Shown: positions 36,863 through 45,570 of the stretch, in pieces | Layout of the letters: the number at the start of each line of letters is the position of its first letter | How positions within the stretch are numbered: position 1 is the first letter of the stretch | Origin: Planctomycetota bacterium | Lineage (GTDB): Bacteria; Planctomycetota; Planctomycetia; Gemmatales; Gemmataceae | DNA length: 64,000 nt | Assembly: GCA_016191165.1 (NCBI GenBank) | Contig: JACPPF010000040.1 | Coordinates: 1-64,000, forward strand | Direction: 5' to 3' | Translations under genes and position numbers: made by a program | Notes under the pieces: model-generated | Databases searched by the model: none | The model's input: only the letters and a program-made list of their open reading frames with translations | What the model was told of the DNA's origin: nothing

Positions 36863-39184
36863 ATGTCGCAAGTCGTACAGGCCCGTTGTCCGCATTGCAA
36901 AAACGTGCTGCGCATCCCGTCGGCATGGTTGACGCAGGCGATGCGTTGCAAGCATTGCCAGAAGACGTTCCAGGCGAAGTCGGCTGCGGACGCAAAATCG
37001 GCTCAAATGCCGGTCGCCGTTACGAAGCCCGCAAACCTTGCTGCGGCGATTGCGCCGGCGGCGCCGGTCGCGGCTCTCAGACCGGCGCCCGTGGCCGTCG
37101 CAATTGCGCCCGCTCCCAGTTATGCGCCCCCTCCTTCGGATAACCTTTTTGGCTTTGATCTTCAAGAGCCGGCCGAGCCATTGCCCGAATCAAACTTTCG
37201 CCGCAGGCGGAACAAGGGCATGCTCCTGTTGGTTACCATGATGCTGTTCCTCCTGACCCTGGGGGGCGCCGGCGCCGGGTTCGTTATCTACAAGGCAATG
37301 AACACTGGCCCAGGCAAGGACGCGAACCCGTCGGCTGAGGGCGCGGACAAATCGGGCGACGCAAAACCGGCCGTCGTCACGATCAAGAAAAAAGAAAAGC
37401 AGTTCGTAAGTGCGGACAAGGTAGCCCCGCCCGTCACCGATGATGGGCCCAAGCAGGTTACCCCCCCGCCCAAGAAAAAGCCCCGCAAGGAACTCAAAAA
37501 AAAGATCACCAAGAAGGATCCCGGCGTCACACCCAAGAAAAAGTTTTTCGCCAGCGATCCGTTTCCGCGCCGCGCTCTCTTGATCACCGTCAACAACTAC
37601 CTGATGTTCAGCACGGTTCAATATGGCGACGATCAGGATTCGGTCAAGAATGGCTACCCCGGCAGCAGCACCGCCGTTCTGCGCGATCGCCTGACCCGGC
37701 CCCCCATGAATTTCCCGGCCACGCAAGTTTATGAACTCAGCGACGGCGTCCCCCTCTACAGCAAAACAGCCCGGCCGCATTCCACGCAGAAATCGGTGCT
37801 CGAGACCACCATTCAGGATTTCCTGGACACGTCGCGGGACCAGGATCGCATCCTCATCGTGTTCGCCGGCCACGGGGCTCACATCGACGGGGCGTCGTAC
37901 CTTGTGCCGATCGATGGAAACATGCGCCGACCCGAATCGCTGCTGCCTCTGAAGTGGGTGTATGACAAGCTGGCGAAATGCCGGGCGCAGCAAAAGGTGC
38001 TGGTGCTCGACGTGTTCCGCTATTCTCCAAGCCGCGGGTTTGAACTGCCCAGTCCGGGCGAAGGCGAAAAGGGCACCATGCCGGAAGGGTTCGACAAGGA
38101 CTTGCTAAATCCACCGCCGGGCGTGCAAGTCTGGAGTTCGTGCGTTAAGGATCAATGCGCGGTGGAGCTGGAGCGCGGCAGTGCCTTCATGCAGGCGCTT
38201 TGCCATGCGTTGCAGGGGAGTCTGGAGATGACCGGCATCTCCGTGCCGACGGAACCTCTGCCAATCGAATCGCTCGTCGGCAAGGTCAACAAACGGCTGC
38301 AAGAACTGGTGGCAGTGGAAAAGGAAACGCAGACGTCCCGGCTGACGGGCAAGCCGTCGGCCACGGAAATCGCCTTCAATCGGGAGGAACCGCTGCCGCC
38401 GCGTTTCGACTTGAAGCCGCCGACCGCGGGCGGGGCCAAGGCCGCGCCAAGTGCGTTTGTAAGCAGTTTGCTGGACGAACTGTCGATCATCCCCGTCGTT
38501 CGCCAAACCCGAGTCGGCGACAAGAATCTTCTGCGCGCCGACAACTTCTCCTTCCCGGCCGACAAGCTCATGGCCTACAAGGCCGACGGCTACCAGAACC
38601 TGACCGAACTGGAAAAGAAGTACACCGACAATCCCGAGGCTTTCGCCAAGGATTTTCCGCTTCGCGCCGCCTATTTCGACGCGCTCGACGCCCTGAGAAA
38701 AAGTGCAAAGCTGAAAATGCGCGAAATCCTTGCGAGCCCGATCGATCCCAAACGCAAGGCCGCGTTCTTGCTGGAACAGGATCCGATCGGCCGATCGATC
38801 TTCGACCTCAAGACCGCGTTGGCGAGCATCAACGATGCGGCCGAAAAACGCAAGATGGAAAACTCGATGCGCTGGCAGGCGAATTTCGATTACATCCAGG
38901 CGCGGCTCCAGTCGCGGCTCGTCTACCTGTTTGAATACAGCTACAAGCTGGGCCAAATTCGCGCGGACGCCTTGCCCGAGCTTGGTCCCGGGCAAACCGG
39001 GTGGCGCATCGGCACCAACCGCAAGATCACCGTCACCGAACCCGAAGCCAGGGCTTATGTCAAGGACATCAAGAAGCTTTGGAAACGCATTCAGGATCAA
39101 TATCCCGACACCCCCTGGGACGTACTGGCCCAGCGTGAAAGCATGATCTCGCTCGGTCTATCCTGGCGTCCCAAGAGCGATTGA
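36863..39184 (+). CDS. Caspase-fold protein with zinc ribbon and membrane helix
   Basis: Product of 773 aa. An N-terminal zinc ribbon (CPHCKNVLRIPSAWLTQAMR, then CKHC) is followed by an Ala/Pro linker, one membrane helix (about residues 119-140, MLLLVTMMLFLLTLGGAGAG), a Lys-rich linker and a caspase/metacaspase domain starting RRALLITVNNYL. The catalytic His is in IVFAGHGAHIDGASYLVPID (His about 337). In caspases the second strand ends in a catalytic Cys, but here it reads KVLVLDVFRYSPSRG with Phe385 (TTC codon at 38015-38017). Thus it looks like a pseudo-caspase unless another Cys takes over (WSSCVKDQC follows). The C-terminal 270 aa are helical. ATG follows GAGGGAG. Confidence 0.82.
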   Translation: MSQVVQARCPHCKNVLRIPSAWLTQAMRCKHCQKTFQAKSAADAKSAQMPVAVTKPANLAAAIAPAAPVAALRPAPVAVAIAPAPSYAPPPSDNLFGFDLQEPAEPLPESNFRRRRNKGMLLLVTMMLFLLTLGGAGAGFVIYKAMNTGPGKDANPSAEGADKSGDAKPAVVTIKKKEKQFVSADKVAPPVTDDGPKQVTPPPKKKPRKELKKKITKKDPGVTPKKKFFASDPFPRRALLITVNNYLMFSTVQYGDDQDSVKNGYPGSSTAVLRDRLTRPPMNFPATQVYELSDGVPLYSKTARPHSTQKSVLETTIQDFLDTSRDQDRILIVFAGHGAHIDGASYLVPIDGNMRRPESLLPLKWVYDKLAKCRAQQKVLVLDVFRYSPSRGFELPSPGEGEKGTMPEGFDKDLLNPPPGVQVWSSCVKDQCAVELERGSAFMQALCHALQGSLEMTGISVPTEPLPIESLVGKVNKRLQELVAVEKETQTSRLTGKPSATEIAFNREEPLPPRFDLKPPTAGGAKAAPSAFVSSLLDELSIIPVVRQTRVGDKNLLRADNFSFPADKLMAYKADGYQNLTELEKKYTDNPEAFAKDFPLRAAYFDALDALRKSAKLKMREILASPIDPKRKAAFLLEQDPIGRSIFDLKTALASINDAAEKRKMENSMRWQANFDYIQARLQSRLVYLFEYSYKLGQIRADALPELGPGQTGWRIGTNRKITVTEPEARAYVKDIKKLWKRIQDQYPDTPWDVLAQRESMISLGLSWRPKSD

Positions 39185-39242
39185 CCTTGCCATTTCTGAG
39201 CCTGAAGCGTAAGCGAATCAAAAGTCGCTAACGGTTTGTCAA

Positions 39243-39309
39243 CACCACCCCCCGGCGCAAGCCGGGGGGTGACGCCGCTTCATCCCCCGGCTTGCGCCGG
39301 GGGCTGGTG
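39243..39309. repeat. Double palindrome (GGCGCAAGCC family)
   Basis: Two adjacent hairpins, CCCCCCGGCGCAAGCCGGGGG and CCCCCGGCTTGCGCCGGGGG, are inverted copies of one another. The same core appears at 50409-50433 (AGCGCAAGCT). Confidence 0.8.
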
Positions 39310-39346
39310 GCATGATGTTGAGCGGCGCTCATCGGGGAAATGATGC

Positions 39347-39940
39347 ATGGCGGACGTATTCCTCACCAATCGGCAATGCCGGCAAGGCGGTACGCCCGGC
39401 GTGTGCGTGGTGTGTGGCAAAAAGCCGACCACACCGGTGAAGAATCGCTTCCGCGTTTTCTCCCACGCAACCGCGCAACACAAGGTTTACCTCGTCAAGG
39501 AAGCCTGGGTGCCGATGTGTCAGGAGCATCGCAACCATTTCTATCGGCCCGTGTGGTTCGCACTGGGAGCGTTCGCGCTTTTTGGGATCGGCGCCTTCGT
39601 CGTCTTCGCGCTCTCCGCGGGAGGCATGTGGCTGATCAATTCGCCACTCGTCTTTTGTGGCACGGTGCCGCTGGCCTTGCTCCTTTTTGCTGGCGTCGTC
39701 GGTCTGGTCATCTTTGGCATGCGCGGGCAGGTCGCGGCGACCGGACTCAACAACCAGGGCATGTACCTGGCCAACGTCAGCGACGAGTATCGGGATGCCG
39801 TGGAAGCCTTGCAGCAAGAAGAGGAGGACGAAGATGAGGAGGACGACGACGACCGCCCGCGCAAACGGCGCCGGCGCCGCGCCGAAGACGATGACGACGA
39901 TGATGAGGACGACAGGCCCCGCCCCCGCGGCCGCCGCTGA
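39347..39940 (+). CDS. Hypothetical zinc-binding membrane protein
   Basis: Product of 197 aa with no known family. An N-terminal cytosolic part has CVVCGKKPTTP and MCQEH, which could bind one zinc. Two hydrophobic helices (about residues 66-90 and 100-122) follow, then a tail of alternating acidic (EEEDEDEEDDDD) and basic (RKRRRRR) runs. The charged tail and zinc-ribbon plan recur in the membrane protein at 47407. The start is ATG at 39347 with weak upstream purines. Confidence 0.65.
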   Translation: MADVFLTNRQCRQGGTPGVCVVCGKKPTTPVKNRFRVFSHATAQHKVYLVKEAWVPMCQEHRNHFYRPVWFALGAFALFGIGAFVVFALSAGGMWLINSPLVFCGTVPLALLLFAGVVGLVIFGMRGQVAATGLNNQGMYLANVSDEYRDAVEALQQEEEDEDEEDDDDRPRKRRRRRAEDDDDDDEDDRPRPRGRR

Positions 39941-39943
39941 TGT

Positions 39944-40312
39944 TCACTCGCGAATCCACCACCTCCAGCCGACCGCCGTGCCCAGCAAGATGCCAAGCTG
40001 GTCGAATCCGACATCCGTCAACGAACCGCCGCGATGGCAGTACGGCTCCAGGGCGGCCTGAAGCAACTCCGACGCAGTCGCATGCCCCATCAGGAACAGC
40101 ATCATCAGCCAGCGATGCCGCGACGCAACGACCACCCATCCAGAAAAGGCTGTCAAACCCGCATAGGCGGCGACGTGAAGAGTCTTGGCAAAAAGGTATT
40201 TGTTGGTGGATAGGATCGCGCCCGCCGGCAGATGGCCCGGGTCGGGCACGGGAACCTCCAGCGCCAACGTCCAGGCGACGACGAATAAAGACCATACCTG
40301 CCAGCGCGTCAC
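39944..40312 (-). CDS. VanZ-like family protein
   Basis: Product of 122 aa if started at GTG 40312, which is preceded by AAGGA at suitable spacing. About four helices, with FAKTLHVAAYAGLTAFSGW, ATASELLQAALEPYCHRGGS and LTDVGFDQLGILLG, the latter two typical of VanZ-like proteins. The family includes the teicoplanin-resistance VanZ, but most members have unknown roles. The stop lies 3 bases from the stop of the convergent gene. A longer open frame upstream crosses a repeat and is not believed. Confidence 0.75.
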   Translation of the reverse strand: MTRWQVWSLFVVAWTLALEVPVPDPGHLPAGAILSTNKYLFAKTLHVAAYAGLTAFSGWVVVASRHRWLMMLFLMGHATASELLQAALEPYCHRGGSLTDVGFDQLGILLGTAVGWRWWIRE

Positions 40313-40615
40313 GACAGCATCCTTTCGTTCGATTGCCCCGATTGTATGGATTGAACGCCCCTTGCGGCTTGGCGTTCGCAGGACGCCTCGTGAACGCAAA
40401 GCCGCAGGCAGTAAAGGCCGAAAACTCTCGCCGTGCGGAAAAGTCACGAAGCGCCGACCCACTTCGGGCAAAATCCGTCAAATTCCCATCAAGTTGATTT
40501 CCCCTATCCCCTGTTATCGGGCAAATTTACCACAACGACATTCGTCAACGCAAGCGGTCTGCCTGGACAACATCGCGCCGTGCGCTGGTCCGTGCCCGAA
40601 GAGGAGAATGCTACC
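40313..40615. other. Divergent intergenic region with repeat
   Basis: About 300 bases between the vanZ-like gene and the YTV gene. The left part holds an imperfect inverted repeat (TTGCGGCTTGGCGTTCGC with GAACGCAAAGCCGCAGG) of the family also seen near 35760 and 46920. A weak TTGATT lies near 40494. No gene is recognised. Confidence 0.45.
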
Positions 40616-42646
40616 ATGAAACTGCCATTCGGTCTGCCGCTGATCGCGGCTATCCTGGGAATCGGGCTGGCGGGCCAAACCGCCCTGGCAACGCACTGCG
40701 GCGCGTGCGCCTATCCCCGCGGCCTGCGCACGTCGCACCGGTCGTGCATGCCGAGCGTCCAGTACAAAGTCTGCTACCAGACCGTCTGGGAGGACCGCGT
40801 GTGCGTGAAGTATCGGCCCGTCTATCAGACGACGATGAAGGAATGCCGTTACACGACGTGTCACCCCGTTTACGAACGCCACGTCAAGGAAGAGCGTTAC
40901 ACCGTTTGCAAGCCGGTGTGGGAAACACACCACGTGACGCAGAAGTACACGGTATGCCGGCCGGTATACGAACGGCACGTCAAGGAGCATCGCTATTGCG
41001 TGATGAAGCCGACCTACCAGCACTACCAAGAGCCGTGCTACTACACGACCTACCGCACCGTGCGCGAACAGCACGTGAAGGAACATCGCTACACGGTGTG
41101 CAAGCAGGTGGTTCAACACTACCAAGTGCCGGTCAAGTGGACGACCTACAAGCCCGAATACACCCGGCACGTGAAAGAAGAGTGTTACACCGTCTGCAAG
41201 CAGAAGATCGAGGAATATCAGGTGCCGGTCAAGTGGACGACGTTCCGCAAGGAATTCACGCAGCACGTTAAGGAACATCGCTACTGCGTCATGAAGCCGA
41301 CCTACCAGGACTACCAGGTGCCGGTGAAGTGGACGACCTGCAAGCCGGTTTACGAGAAGCACGTGAAAGAAGTGCCCTATACCGTCTACCATCGCAAGAT
41401 GGAGAATTACCAGGTCCCCGTGAAGTACGTCACGCATCGGCCGGTTTACACCAAGCACGAAGTGGATGTGCCGGTTGTGACCTGCACGACCGTGATGGAA
41501 CCGCGTGAGAAGATCGTCAAGACGATCAAATGCGAACCGGTGATGTTCGAGAAGCAGATCAAGGTCCAGACGGGCGAATGGAAGACGGAGAAGTGCTACA
41601 TCCCCGGGCCGATCGTGCATCGCACCTACCGTGAGCCGGGTTGCTGGTCTTTCGACCCCTGCACCTGCTGCTCGCGTTACTGCCCCGGGCCGCTGGTGAC
41701 CTGCAAGGTGCAGATGCCGGGCCGCTGGATTTGCAAGAATATCTATTGCCCGCGTGAAGAGATTCGCACGATCAAGTGCTGCCGGATGGTGGCCAAGGAG
41801 CATTGCGAGGTCGTCCGCTACACGGTGTGCAAGGTGGTCCCGGTGCACTCGACGCGCAAGTGCTGCTACACGAGCTGCAAGATGGTTTGCGAAGAGCACT
41901 GCAAGATGGTGAACTGCCAGCGCTGCGTGATGGTTCCGGAGCACCGGGTTCACAAGTGCTGCTACACGACTTGCCGCATGATCCGCGAGGAGCATTGCAA
42001 GATGGTAACGTGCCGCAAGTGCGTGATGGTGCCGGAGGAGAAGGTATGCCGCATCCCGTACACGACGTGCCGGCTGATCCCGCAGGAGCATTGCAAGATG
42101 GTGACGTGCCGGAAGTGCGTCCTGGTGCCGGAGCAGCGGATTCGTCGCATCCCGTACACGACCTGCCGGATGATTCCGCAAGAGCATTGCAAGATGGTGC
42201 AGTGCAAGAAGTGCATCCTGGTGCCCGAAGAGAAGGTGTGCCGCGTCCCGTACACGGTGTGCAAGGTGATCCCGACGCAGCACTGCAAGATGGTGAAGAA
42301 GACGCGTTGCGTGATGGTTCCGGAGCACAAGGTTTGCCGGATTCCGTACACAACCTGCCGGATGGTGCCGGAGGAGAAGTGCTGCGTGATCGCGGTGAAG
42401 AAGTGTAGGATGGTGACGGAGGAGCGGGTGCGTTGCGTGCCGTACACGACCTGCCGGATGGTGACGAAGGAGCACGTGAAATGCGTGCCGCACACGACCT
42501 GCCGGATGGAGCCTTACTGCCAGGTGCAGAAGATCTGCCGGCGGATTCCGATCTGCGTGCCGATCTGCAATGATCCGTGTGTCACCGCGCCGTCGATGTC
42601 AGTGCCATTCTCGGGCCCGCTGCCGTCGGTGATCGAGACGAAGTAA
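40616..42646 (+). CDS. YTV-type cysteine-rich repeat protein, secreted
   Basis: Product of 676 aa with a signal peptide (MKLPFGLPLIAAILGIGLAG) and then almost only repeats. The N-terminal half has about a dozen units of 20-24 aa on the pattern Y-T-V-C-K-P-x-Y-x-x-H-V-K-E (for example ERYTVCKPVWETHHVTQKYT). A Cys-rich hinge (CTCCSRYCPGPLVTCKVQMP) follows. The second half repeats I-P-Y-T-T-C-R-M-I-P-Q-E-H-C-K-M-V-x-C-x-K-C. This matches the YTV motif first described from planctomycete genomes. Heavy Cys content in an exported protein suggests extensive disulphides and a wall or envelope role, which is inference. ATG follows GAGGAGAATGCTACC; a strong terminator ends the gene. Confidence 0.88.
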   Translation: MKLPFGLPLIAAILGIGLAGQTALATHCGACAYPRGLRTSHRSCMPSVQYKVCYQTVWEDRVCVKYRPVYQTTMKECRYTTCHPVYERHVKEERYTVCKPVWETHHVTQKYTVCRPVYERHVKEHRYCVMKPTYQHYQEPCYYTTYRTVREQHVKEHRYTVCKQVVQHYQVPVKWTTYKPEYTRHVKEECYTVCKQKIEEYQVPVKWTTFRKEFTQHVKEHRYCVMKPTYQDYQVPVKWTTCKPVYEKHVKEVPYTVYHRKMENYQVPVKYVTHRPVYTKHEVDVPVVTCTTVMEPREKIVKTIKCEPVMFEKQIKVQTGEWKTEKCYIPGPIVHRTYREPGCWSFDPCTCCSRYCPGPLVTCKVQMPGRWICKNIYCPREEIRTIKCCRMVAKEHCEVVRYTVCKVVPVHSTRKCCYTSCKMVCEEHCKMVNCQRCVMVPEHRVHKCCYTTCRMIREEHCKMVTCRKCVMVPEEKVCRIPYTTCRLIPQEHCKMVTCRKCVLVPEQRIRRIPYTTCRMIPQEHCKMVQCKKCILVPEEKVCRVPYTVCKVIPTQHCKMVKKTRCVMVPEHKVCRIPYTTCRMVPEEKCCVIAVKKCRMVTEERVRCVPYTTCRMVTKEHVKCVPHTTCRMEPYCQVQKICRRIPICVPICNDPCVTAPSMSVPFSGPLPSVIETK

Positions 42647-42653
42647 CAACAAG

Positions 42654-42688
42654 GCAACCCGCATGAGAACCATGCGGGTTGCGTTCTT
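42654..42688 (+). terminator. Rho-independent terminator of the YTV gene
   Basis: GCAACCCGCATG pairs perfectly with CATGCGGGTTGC around a 5-base loop, followed by GTTCTTT. It starts 8 bases after the stop. Confidence 0.9.
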
Positions 42689-42735
42689 TGGACGATATCC
42701 CTTTGCACGCTGCGGAGAATCGGCGCCGTGGCAAG

Positions 42736-43521
42736 TTAACTCCTCCGCAAATCGGTCAACGTCAGATACAATCGCCCCAGGTGATGCCAGGCGCTGGATG
42801 ACGGAAGTTTCGCGACGGCGGCGGACAGGTGCTTCTTCGCGGCAATCAGGTCGTTGCTGAACAGGGCCGCCATGCCGCGATTGAACAACACCGGGACCGA
42901 GTCGCCAAGAGAGTCCCAGAGGCGGCGTGCATCGTCGGCCCGGCCTTGATGCCAGGCGAGAGCGGCCTTTTCATTTTCCCAGGCCTCGCGCCACTCGGCG
43001 GGAATCTCGGCGTCGTGACTGAACACGAATTTTTCCGCCTCCTCGAAATGCCGGGCAAGACGCAAAGCGCCGGCGGCGAGCAGCATCTCCGGGAATTTCT
43101 TCTTTTCGGCGATCTGGTTGGCCCAGGGCAACAAATCGTCCGCAGGCGCCGGCCGGCCTGGGGTCGGGCGGACTTCCGCCAGATTGGGCAGCGTCAGGAC
43201 CGCATGGAAATTTCGCATCAACTGCGGAAAGTTGCCGACCGCGAACGCGATGGCGACGATCGATTCGTGCCCCGCCACCAGCTGCGCCCAGTGCGGCGGC
43301 GCTTTCATTCGCGCAGGCGCCGATTGGCCACAATAGGCCAGCGCGGTGAGCGATTCGTCCCATGCCAGCTTCGGATCAAGCGGTTGCACCGGCCCAACCT
43401 CGTAGGGCATCACCTCGCCATCAACCGTCGCAATACCGGCGGCCCGGGTTTCAGCCTGCCTGGAAAGAAATCCGGCGATCAAGTCGCCTAACTTTGGCTG
43501 AACGAATGTATCGTTGGACAT
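42736..43521 (-). CDS. Hypothetical protein with TPR-like C-terminus
   Basis: Product of 261 aa and mainly helical. The N-terminal half has an unrecognised segment (VMPYEVGPVQPLDPKLAWDE). The C-terminal part (about residues 145-255, LLAAGALRLARHFEEAEKFV and LFNRGMAALFSNDLIAAKKH) resembles two to three tetratricopeptide repeats. No signal or membrane segment. ATG at 43521 follows GGGAGAAACACC. The role is unknown. Confidence 0.65.
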   Translation of the reverse strand: MSNDTFVQPKLGDLIAGFLSRQAETRAAGIATVDGEVMPYEVGPVQPLDPKLAWDESLTALAYCGQSAPARMKAPPHWAQLVAGHESIVAIAFAVGNFPQLMRNFHAVLTLPNLAEVRPTPGRPAPADDLLPWANQIAEKKKFPEMLLAAGALRLARHFEEAEKFVFSHDAEIPAEWREAWENEKAALAWHQGRADDARRLWDSLGDSVPVLFNRGMAALFSNDLIAAKKHLSAAVAKLPSSSAWHHLGRLYLTLTDLRRS

Positions 43522-43624
43522 GGTGTTTCTCCCGTGCGAACGCCGTGGTATGGATTCTTCCCACGCAATGGACGCGGTGGGACCGGAGACTTGCGCGGAA
43601 TATTTGCTCGGGGCCGAATCCGGG

Positions 43625-44572
43625 CTATATCTCGAAGCTGGCCGGCTTCGCCTGGCGGGCTTCGGGCCCCTTGATTCGCAACGATGGCTTCTCCAGCGTG
43701 ACCACGGTATACGGTTCGACGCCGTGGGTGAGCCAGACGCTGGAGCCGATGACCGCGTGATGCCCGACGACGGTGTCGCCGCCCAGGATGGTGGCGTTGG
43801 CGTAGACGACGACGTCGTCTTCCAAAGTCGGGTGGCGTTTCATGCCGCGAATGATATTGCCGGCCGCGTCGCGCGGGAAGCTCAGGGCGCCGAGCGTCAC
43901 GCCCTGATACAGCTTGACGTTCTTGCCGATGTCGCACGTTTCGCCGATGACGACGCCCGTGCCGTGATCGATGAAGAAGCCGGGGCCGATGCGAGCGCCG
44001 GGGTGGATGTCGATGCCGGTCTTGGAATGGGCATGTTCCGTCATCATGCGCGGGATCAACGGCACGCCCAGGAGCAGCAGTTCATGAGCGATGCGGTAGA
44101 CGGCAATCGCTTCGAGACCCGGATAGCAGAACACGATCTCGTGATGACTTTTGGCGGCGGGGTCGCCCAGGAATGCCGACTCCGCGTCCTGTTCCAGCAC
44201 GTTTCGCATGTCTGGAAGTTTTCGCAGGAGTTCGATCGTCTTCTGTTGCGCCAGCGCCTCGAAGTCAAGCGGGTTTGCGTGCGGATCGCAGTCGTGCCGC
44301 ATCGCCCGGGCGATTTGCTGGGTGAGCTTGTCGTGCAGGCCATCGACCAGGTCGCCGACGTGGTATTCGACGTTGCCCATGTGCAAGTTCTGCCGCCGCG
44401 CGAAACCGGGGAACAGGATCTCCGCCAGGTCGCACAGGACTTCGATCACCGCCTCGCGCCCCGGCAGCGGGCGATGGCCGAGGTGGTTGATGTGCCGGCA
44501 TTCCACATAGGTGGCGACAATCGCCTCGGTGATCTCGGACAAGCCTTCCTTCAAGCGCAAATCGGTAGCCAT
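43625..44572 (-). CDS. cysE: Serine O-acetyltransferase (EpsC/CysE type)
   Basis: Product of 315 aa. It acetylates L-serine for cysteine synthesis. A helical N-terminal domain is followed by a left-handed beta helix with the hexapeptide pattern around [20 protein letters not shown] and [40 protein letters not shown] and KPSLRIKG complete the family pattern. At 315 aa it is of the longer EpsC-like type. ATG at 44572 follows AGGGGTT. A second in-frame start nine codons upstream is less likely. A cysteine synthase gene is not in the window. Confidence 0.92.
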   Translation of the reverse strand: MATDLRLKEGLSEITEAIVATYVECRHINHLGHRPLPGREAVIEVLCDLAEILFPGFARRQNLHMGNVEYHVGDLVDGLHDKLTQQIARAMRHDCDPHANPLDFEALAQQKTIELLRKLPDMRNVLEQDAESAFLGDPAAKSHHEIVFCYPGLEAIAVYRIAHELLLLGVPLIPRMMTEHAHSKTGIDIHPGARIGPGFFIDHGTGVVIGETCDIGKNVKLYQGVTLGALSFPRDAAGNIIRGMKRHPTLEDDVVVYANATILGGDTVVGHHAVIGSSVWLTHGVEPYTVVTLEKPSLRIKGPEARQAKPASFEI

Positions 44573-44964
44573 GGCTGGAACCCCTGTCAGTAAAAGCACG
44601 TTTTGAAAAATGCAAAATGCGCGAGGCGACCACCCAGCGAGGAACGATTACCCGGCGGTCGCCGATTGACAGGTACAGCGGCAGATTTGAAAGCGCTGGC
44701 ACATTTCTTGATTCCACTCCACCAACTTCAAGACAGGCGAGCGGCCGCCCTGAAAACTCCGCAAGGGCATACCGGCCTGACACCCTATTTTACCGCGACC
44801 GGGCCGATCCGTCAACGAAGCCACGGTTAGTAGAATCGGCAAAATCGGCGCCGGGATTGAACGATCTTGGCGCGGCGATGCCATGGGAATTCACGCCGTC
44901 CCCGGGTTCGCCTTGCCGTCGAAGGTGAGTTCCGGCGTGCCGATGAGCCCGTCAAACCTGGTCA
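44573..44964. other. Intergenic region without a recognisable gene
   Basis: About 390 bases between cysE and a minus-strand small gene. Open frames are short and have no coding character. No repeat as clear as the others was seen. Confidence 0.35.
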
Positions 44965-45279
44965 TTACGTTGTGTTCGACAAGAGCTTGGCCACGTTCAC
45001 GAAAACGATCGGCAAGTCATCGTGAACGCCGTAGGTTACCACCAGCGGGATCATGATCGCCTGGTAGACAACGAGTTTGAGTGCGGGCAATCGGTAGAGC
45101 CTTTCGCCGAAGCCACGGGGATCTTTGCGTAAACGATCATTGAGATTCCTTAACACCTGCAAGAAGACCTCTCCTTTCCCTTGCTTCATGAGTTCCTCAT
45201 GAAACCGCTCCAGGTCCGGTTTCACGGTCCCCACCATGACAACCTTGAATTCCGTTTGCCCGTTGCTTTCGCTGTTCAT
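44965..45279 (-). CDS. Small protein, possibly RelE-like toxin
   Basis: Product of 104 aa. Its C-terminal half (LPALKLVVYQAIMIPLVVTY, then GVHDDLPIVFVNVAKLL) has the strand pattern of RelE/ParE-type toxins, in which a final beta strand follows a Y-x-V-D-D/E turn. The N-terminal half is a charged helix (DLERFHEELMKQGKGEVFLQ). I do not recognise the family by sequence. It overlaps the gene before it by an ATGA, so the two are co-translated. A toxin role is inferred from fold pattern and gene layout only. Confidence 0.5.
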   Translation of the reverse strand: MNSESNGQTEFKVVMVGTVKPDLERFHEELMKQGKGEVFLQVLRNLNDRLRKDPRGFGERLYRLPALKLVVYQAIMIPLVVTYGVHDDLPIVFVNVAKLLSNTT

Positions 45280-45491
45280 GGCGCCACTCGTCCATTGTGT
45301 TCGTCCTGTTTCTGTTGCAAGTGGTGAATAAACACCTCCATTGGCACGCCCTCGTCAATCTCGGTGAACTTTTGCAAATCCTCCGCGGTAAAGGCCGCCC
45401 GCGCCAACGCGTGCGCCTCCTTCAGTTGCTCGGATGATAATGGGGCCAGTTCCGGCCATTGCCTGGCATGGTTAAGCGGGATAATTTCCAT
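45276..45491 (-). CDS. Small protein upstream of RelE-like partner
   Basis: Product of 71 aa starting MEIIPLNHARQWPELAPLSS, acidic and helical. Its stop overlaps the start of the next gene (ATGA). The arrangement of a small acidic first protein and a RelE-like second protein resembles type II antitoxin-toxin pairs. No DNA-binding motif is evident. The open frame extends upstream of 45491, but that part is low-complexity and lacks a ribosome site. Confidence 0.5.
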   Translation of the reverse strand: MEIIPLNHARQWPELAPLSSEQLKEAHALARAAFTAEDLQKFTEIDEGVPMEVFIHHLQQKQDEHNGRVAP

Positions 45492-45570
45492 GGCTGATCT
45501 CCAAAGGTGCTCGAACACCAGAATTGTACCCGATGGCCAGGCGCGAGGACACGCGAAACGCGGTTGTGTA

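Noticed and set aside
39241-39310. CRISPR-like repeats
   Set aside because: Palindromic units are not regularly spaced and have no unique spacers; no cas genes in the window.
40514-42493. Antisense open frame of about 659 codons opposite the YTV gene
   Set aside because: It mirrors the sense repeats (His/Leu/Arg runs), as expected from repetitive codons; no start signal.
44603-44928. Small plus-strand open frames after cysE
   Set aside because: They overlap each other in different frames, with no ribosome site or family.
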